Shown one piece after another: positions 61,853 to 64,000 of a DNA stretch of 64,000 nt (its first letter is position 1; each line of letters opens with the position of its first letter). This DNA is from Alcaligenes sp. SDU_A2 (lineage in GTDB: Bacteria > Pseudomonadota > Gammaproteobacteria > Burkholderiales > Burkholderiaceae_B): NCBI RefSeq assembly GCF_038237375.1, contig NZ_CP151273.1, positions 2,356,001-2,420,000 on the forward strand, written 5' to 3'. Made by a program: the position numbers and the translations under genes. The notes under the pieces were generated by a model. It searched no databases. It saw nothing but the letters and a program-made list of their open reading frames with translations, and had not been told where the DNA came from.

Positions 61853-63418
61853 TCAACCTGCAGACACTGATTTACACGCGTCTTTCCAGGCATCTACAGC
61901 GATCACCTCGGAGTTCAAGTGATCGCTCTGATTCTTCCAGTGCACATCCAGATACGGGCGCAAAGCGGACAGGCTCTTGTTCTGTTCCATGATCTGCCGG
62001 GCAACGGGAACCTGTTTTTCCAACAAGTCCTTGCCATACAAGGAGGAAGCGTCAATCAGGCTGCTGGCGTAATAGCGCGCCAGTTTGGTGACACGTTCTT
62101 GCTGCTCCTGCAGCTTTTCTTTGCGGTTAATGCACTGTTTTTCTTGCGGATCAGATTCGCACAAGGCCGCATAGTTTCGATGCAGCAGCTCTACAAAAAG
62201 CACATCGTCCTTCAGCTTCGTGCACAGAAAAGCCCCCAGTTCAAGGCCAGCCCGTATCGCCTGGTCTCGCGTTTCTTCCTGGCGCTGATTGGCAGCACGC
62301 AAATCACCCTCCAGTTGCTTGAGCTGCGCTTTCAGGGAATCATCCTGCAGGCTGCTGGCCAAAGAACCCAGGCGCTGCACCGCGGTTTCTTGATCCTGCT
62401 CTCGAGCGGCTCCCCCACCCTGGCTCGTTCCTAACTGCTGCCAGCTTTGCTCGATTTCCTTTACCCGCTCGCGCGAGGTCAAGGCAATCGACACCAAAGC
62501 CAGCCTCATGCCCGTTGTCTTGGACTGGGTCGGACCTTTGGTTCCGTAGTACGCCTGCTCTTTGCGGGCCGATGAGCGCAAGGTATCGGGCGAGGACAGG
62601 TAGTTGCCGCCGCGCACCACAAACCCGCCTGCCTGGCCATGCTGCCGATCCAGCTTGTTCAGCCGGAACGACTCCAGGATCAACTCATCCACGTTTCCGA
62701 GCATGTCATGCAAACCCAAGGGATTGGGTTTGAGCAAACCGGGAAACTGCACCTTGCCATTGGCCGATTGCGCGCCCGCGTACCACTCATAGTCATTCAT
62801 CCCTTCGGGCATGGGATACCGCACATCCCGAAACTGGACCGAAGACAAGGCTGCGCCGCCACGCGCGGCATACTCCCACTCGATCTCTGTGGGCAAGCGC
62901 ACAAAACCAGCCATGCCGTCCTCTTGTGGCAACGCTTGTACAGCGTTCTGTCGCAGCCACTTGTTGTACAGGTCCGAAAAACGAACGGCATCCATCCAGC
63001 TGATTTCTGCCTGAGGCAGCTGCAGCATCCGTTTCGGGTCCGCGCAGCTCTCTTGCGTCACGGCCTTGTATTGCAGTTGATTCAGTTCGTACTTGGCCAA
63101 CAAGTAGTACCGGGACGAGGAGCCCGTGTTCTTGTCGGTAAAGCTGCCCGCAATAAACTCCGGACGGCTGTGCTCGACATAGCCCCACTCATCCCCTTCC
63201 TGGCCAACGACGACACGCAAATCATCCAAAGGCCCCGATGCCGGAACCTCGATACGCCGGAACACCATCGCGCCATCGCAGGGCATAGGCAAAATGACGT
63301 CCCCATCCGAAGGCTTGGGATTGTAGAATTTCTCGTCCCACGCAACGGCATGCGAAGGCGTCACTGCCCCCAATACAAAGGCAGACATCGCTGCACGGAC
63401 AAAACAATCAAACTTCAC
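61853..63418 (-). CDS. Periplasmic protein with formylglycine-generating-enzyme (SUMF1/TagR-like) fold
   Basis: A 521-residue exported protein (signal near residues 5-25). Residues 100-310 have the SUMF1 fold: VRLPTEIEWEYAARGG (173-188), GLHDMLGNVDE (about 232-242), VVRGGNYLSSPDTLRSSARKE and TGMRLALV. Residues 330-420 are a coiled coil and the rest is helical. It is adjacent to an FtsX-like permease, lipoproteins and a VWA protein, the context of TagR in the T6SS threonine-phosphorylation pathway, so it is more likely a structural signalling protein than a sulfatase maturase. Start is a GTG with GGAG upstream; it overlaps the permease stop by 11 bases. Confidence 0.75.
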   Translation of the reverse strand: MKFDCFVRAAMSAFVLGAVTPSHAVAWDEKFYNPKPSDGDVILPMPCDGAMVFRRIEVPASGPLDDLRVVVGQEGDEWGYVEHSRPEFIAGSFTDKNTGSSSRYYLLAKYELNQLQYKAVTQESCADPKRMLQLPQAEISWMDAVRFSDLYNKWLRQNAVQALPQEDGMAGFVRLPTEIEWEYAARGGAALSSVQFRDVRYPMPEGMNDYEWYAGAQSANGKVQFPGLLKPNPLGLHDMLGNVDELILESFRLNKLDRQHGQAGGFVVRGGNYLSSPDTLRSSARKEQAYYGTKGPTQSKTTGMRLALVSIALTSRERVKEIEQSWQQLGTSQGGGAAREQDQETAVQRLGSLASSLQDDSLKAQLKQLEGDLRAANQRQEETRDQAIRAGLELGAFLCTKLKDDVLFVELLHRNYAALCESDPQEKQCINRKEKLQEQQERVTKLARYYASSLIDASSLYGKDLLEKQVPVARQIMEQNKSLSALRPYLDVHWKNQSDHLNSEVIAVDAWKDACKSVSAG

Positions 63419-64000
63419 GCAAACTCTCCGCAGGTTGAACCTTCAGCGCACGCCACGCACCCAGCGCCGCAACCACACAGGCAAGCCCCAGCGCCATCAG
63501 AAAGGCATACATCGCGTGCGCAGGTGTGATGCGGCAGACAAAATCGGTCTGCAGCCCTTGGCCCAGTAATAAATAATTGAACAAGGTGCTGCCCACGCCA
63601 TACACCAGCAAACCGGCGACATACGCCACGACACTAAGCAACACTGCTTGTAGCAATACGAACCGGACGACACCGCCGCTGTTGAATCCGAGCAGGCGCA
63701 ATACCGCCAAATCCTTACGTTTACGGTCGACATTGGCCAAAAAAGCACCGGTCAAGGACGCCATGCAACCTACGATGGCGGTCAAGGCAATGACGCCGAA
63801 AATCAAGGTCAGAACCTGGTTGATGGCGCGCACATTCTCAATATCAGCCAGACGGCTTACCACGCCAATGTCTTGTTGCTCCAGCCATTGGGCCAGGGGG
63901 CCGACATGATCAATGGAACTGGCGTACAGGCGCGCACGGGCATAACGTACTGTCTGGCCGGGTTCGACGGCCTGCCCATTCAGCAGTCCGAATTCGGGCA
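63408..64000 (-). CDS. FtsX-like ABC permease, C-terminal part (cut by window edge; TagS-like)
   Basis: About 197 residues are visible, ending REV before TGA at 63408. They contain the last periplasmic stretch (…SSIDHVGPLAQWLEQQDIGVVSRLADIENVRAINQ…) and three C-terminal membrane helices with VDRKRKDLAVLRLLGFN between the first two, the coupling region typical of FtsX/MacB permeases. The gene continues beyond base 64000, where an ATPase would be expected. In the T6SS pathway TagS is such a permease and works with TagT, TagR and TagQ. Confidence 0.8.
   Translation of the reverse strand, partial: PEFGLLNGQAVEPGQTVRYARARLYASSIDHVGPLAQWLEQQDIGVVSRLADIENVRAINQVLTLIFGVIALTAIVGCMASLTGAFLANVDRKRKDLAVLRLLGFNSGGVVRFVLLQAVLLSVVAYVAGLLVYGVGSTLFNYLLLGQGLQTDFVCRITPAHAMYAFLMALGLACVVAALGAWRALKVQPAESLREV

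Noticed and set aside
61853-63418. True formylglycine-generating enzyme that would mature the sulfatase at 17039
   Set aside because: The gene lies in a TagS/lipoprotein/VWA operon, is exported and has a long coiled-coil extension, whereas the sulfatase appears cytoplasmic.

Overview
The window looks like the chromosome of a betaproteobacterium of the Alcaligenaceae (Burkholderiales). Evidence is the high GC of most genes, three Bug-type (TctC) periplasmic solute-binding proteins, an NrtR-type NAD regulator next to nadC, a PCuAC/SCO copper pair, a FUSC/MdtNO-type pump and a GntP permease. The genus cannot be fixed from this sequence. No rRNA, insertion sequence, CRISPR array or replication origin was seen.

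Layout. 1-5265: 5' end of a GntR regulator diverging from an aconitase-family gene, then a FUSC membrane protein. 5640-8357: a TPR protein with 14 near-identical 129-bp repeats. 8411-16970: housekeeping genes (GNAT acetyltransferase, FMN-binding glutamate synthase-like protein, DJ-1/PfpI protein, HdeD, HAD hydrolase) around a copper-delivery trio (DUF2946, SCO, PCuAC) whose 3' end carries a row of hairpins. 17039-20307: two Bug receptors followed by a Cys-type sulfatase. 20436-23482: a ytcA-mdtN-mdtO-like efflux operon. 24060-31243: amidohydrolase, MarC, a TolC-family lipoprotein, two uncharacterised coupled genes and a metallophosphoesterase. 31337-36353: a sulfur-oxidation operon (two FccB-like flavoproteins, SoxY, SoxZ, one cytochrome c, a YeeE transporter) without SoxXA, SoxB or SoxCD in view.

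36418-43860 is the most irregular part. It holds a TonB siderophore receptor and a TetR regulator separated by a compound (CCA)14(AAC)16 microsatellite, small lipoproteins, a 10-C tract, a serine hydrolase, a decayed second copy of one lipoprotein gene, and a tRNA-Met whose 3' end faces this lower-GC stretch. 44330-54837: GntP permease, a truncated molybdopterin dehydrogenase joined to a region with a strong Fur box, its intact 2Fe-2S partner, a Bug receptor, nadC with an operator-like palindrome inside its promoter, nrtR, and two tandem Aer-like chemoreceptors.

55081-64000: an O6-alkylguanine-DNA alkyltransferase, a DUF445 protein, a translationally coupled pair of unknown genes (57091-58925) whose larger product has an ImmA/IrrE-like domain with a destroyed HExxH site, and the end of an operon (FtsX-type permease, formylglycine-enzyme-fold protein, two coiled-coil lipoproteins, a membrane VWA protein) resembling the TagQRS envelope branch of the type VI secretion threonine-phosphorylation pathway. 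The last two are the best candidates for poorly described systems.
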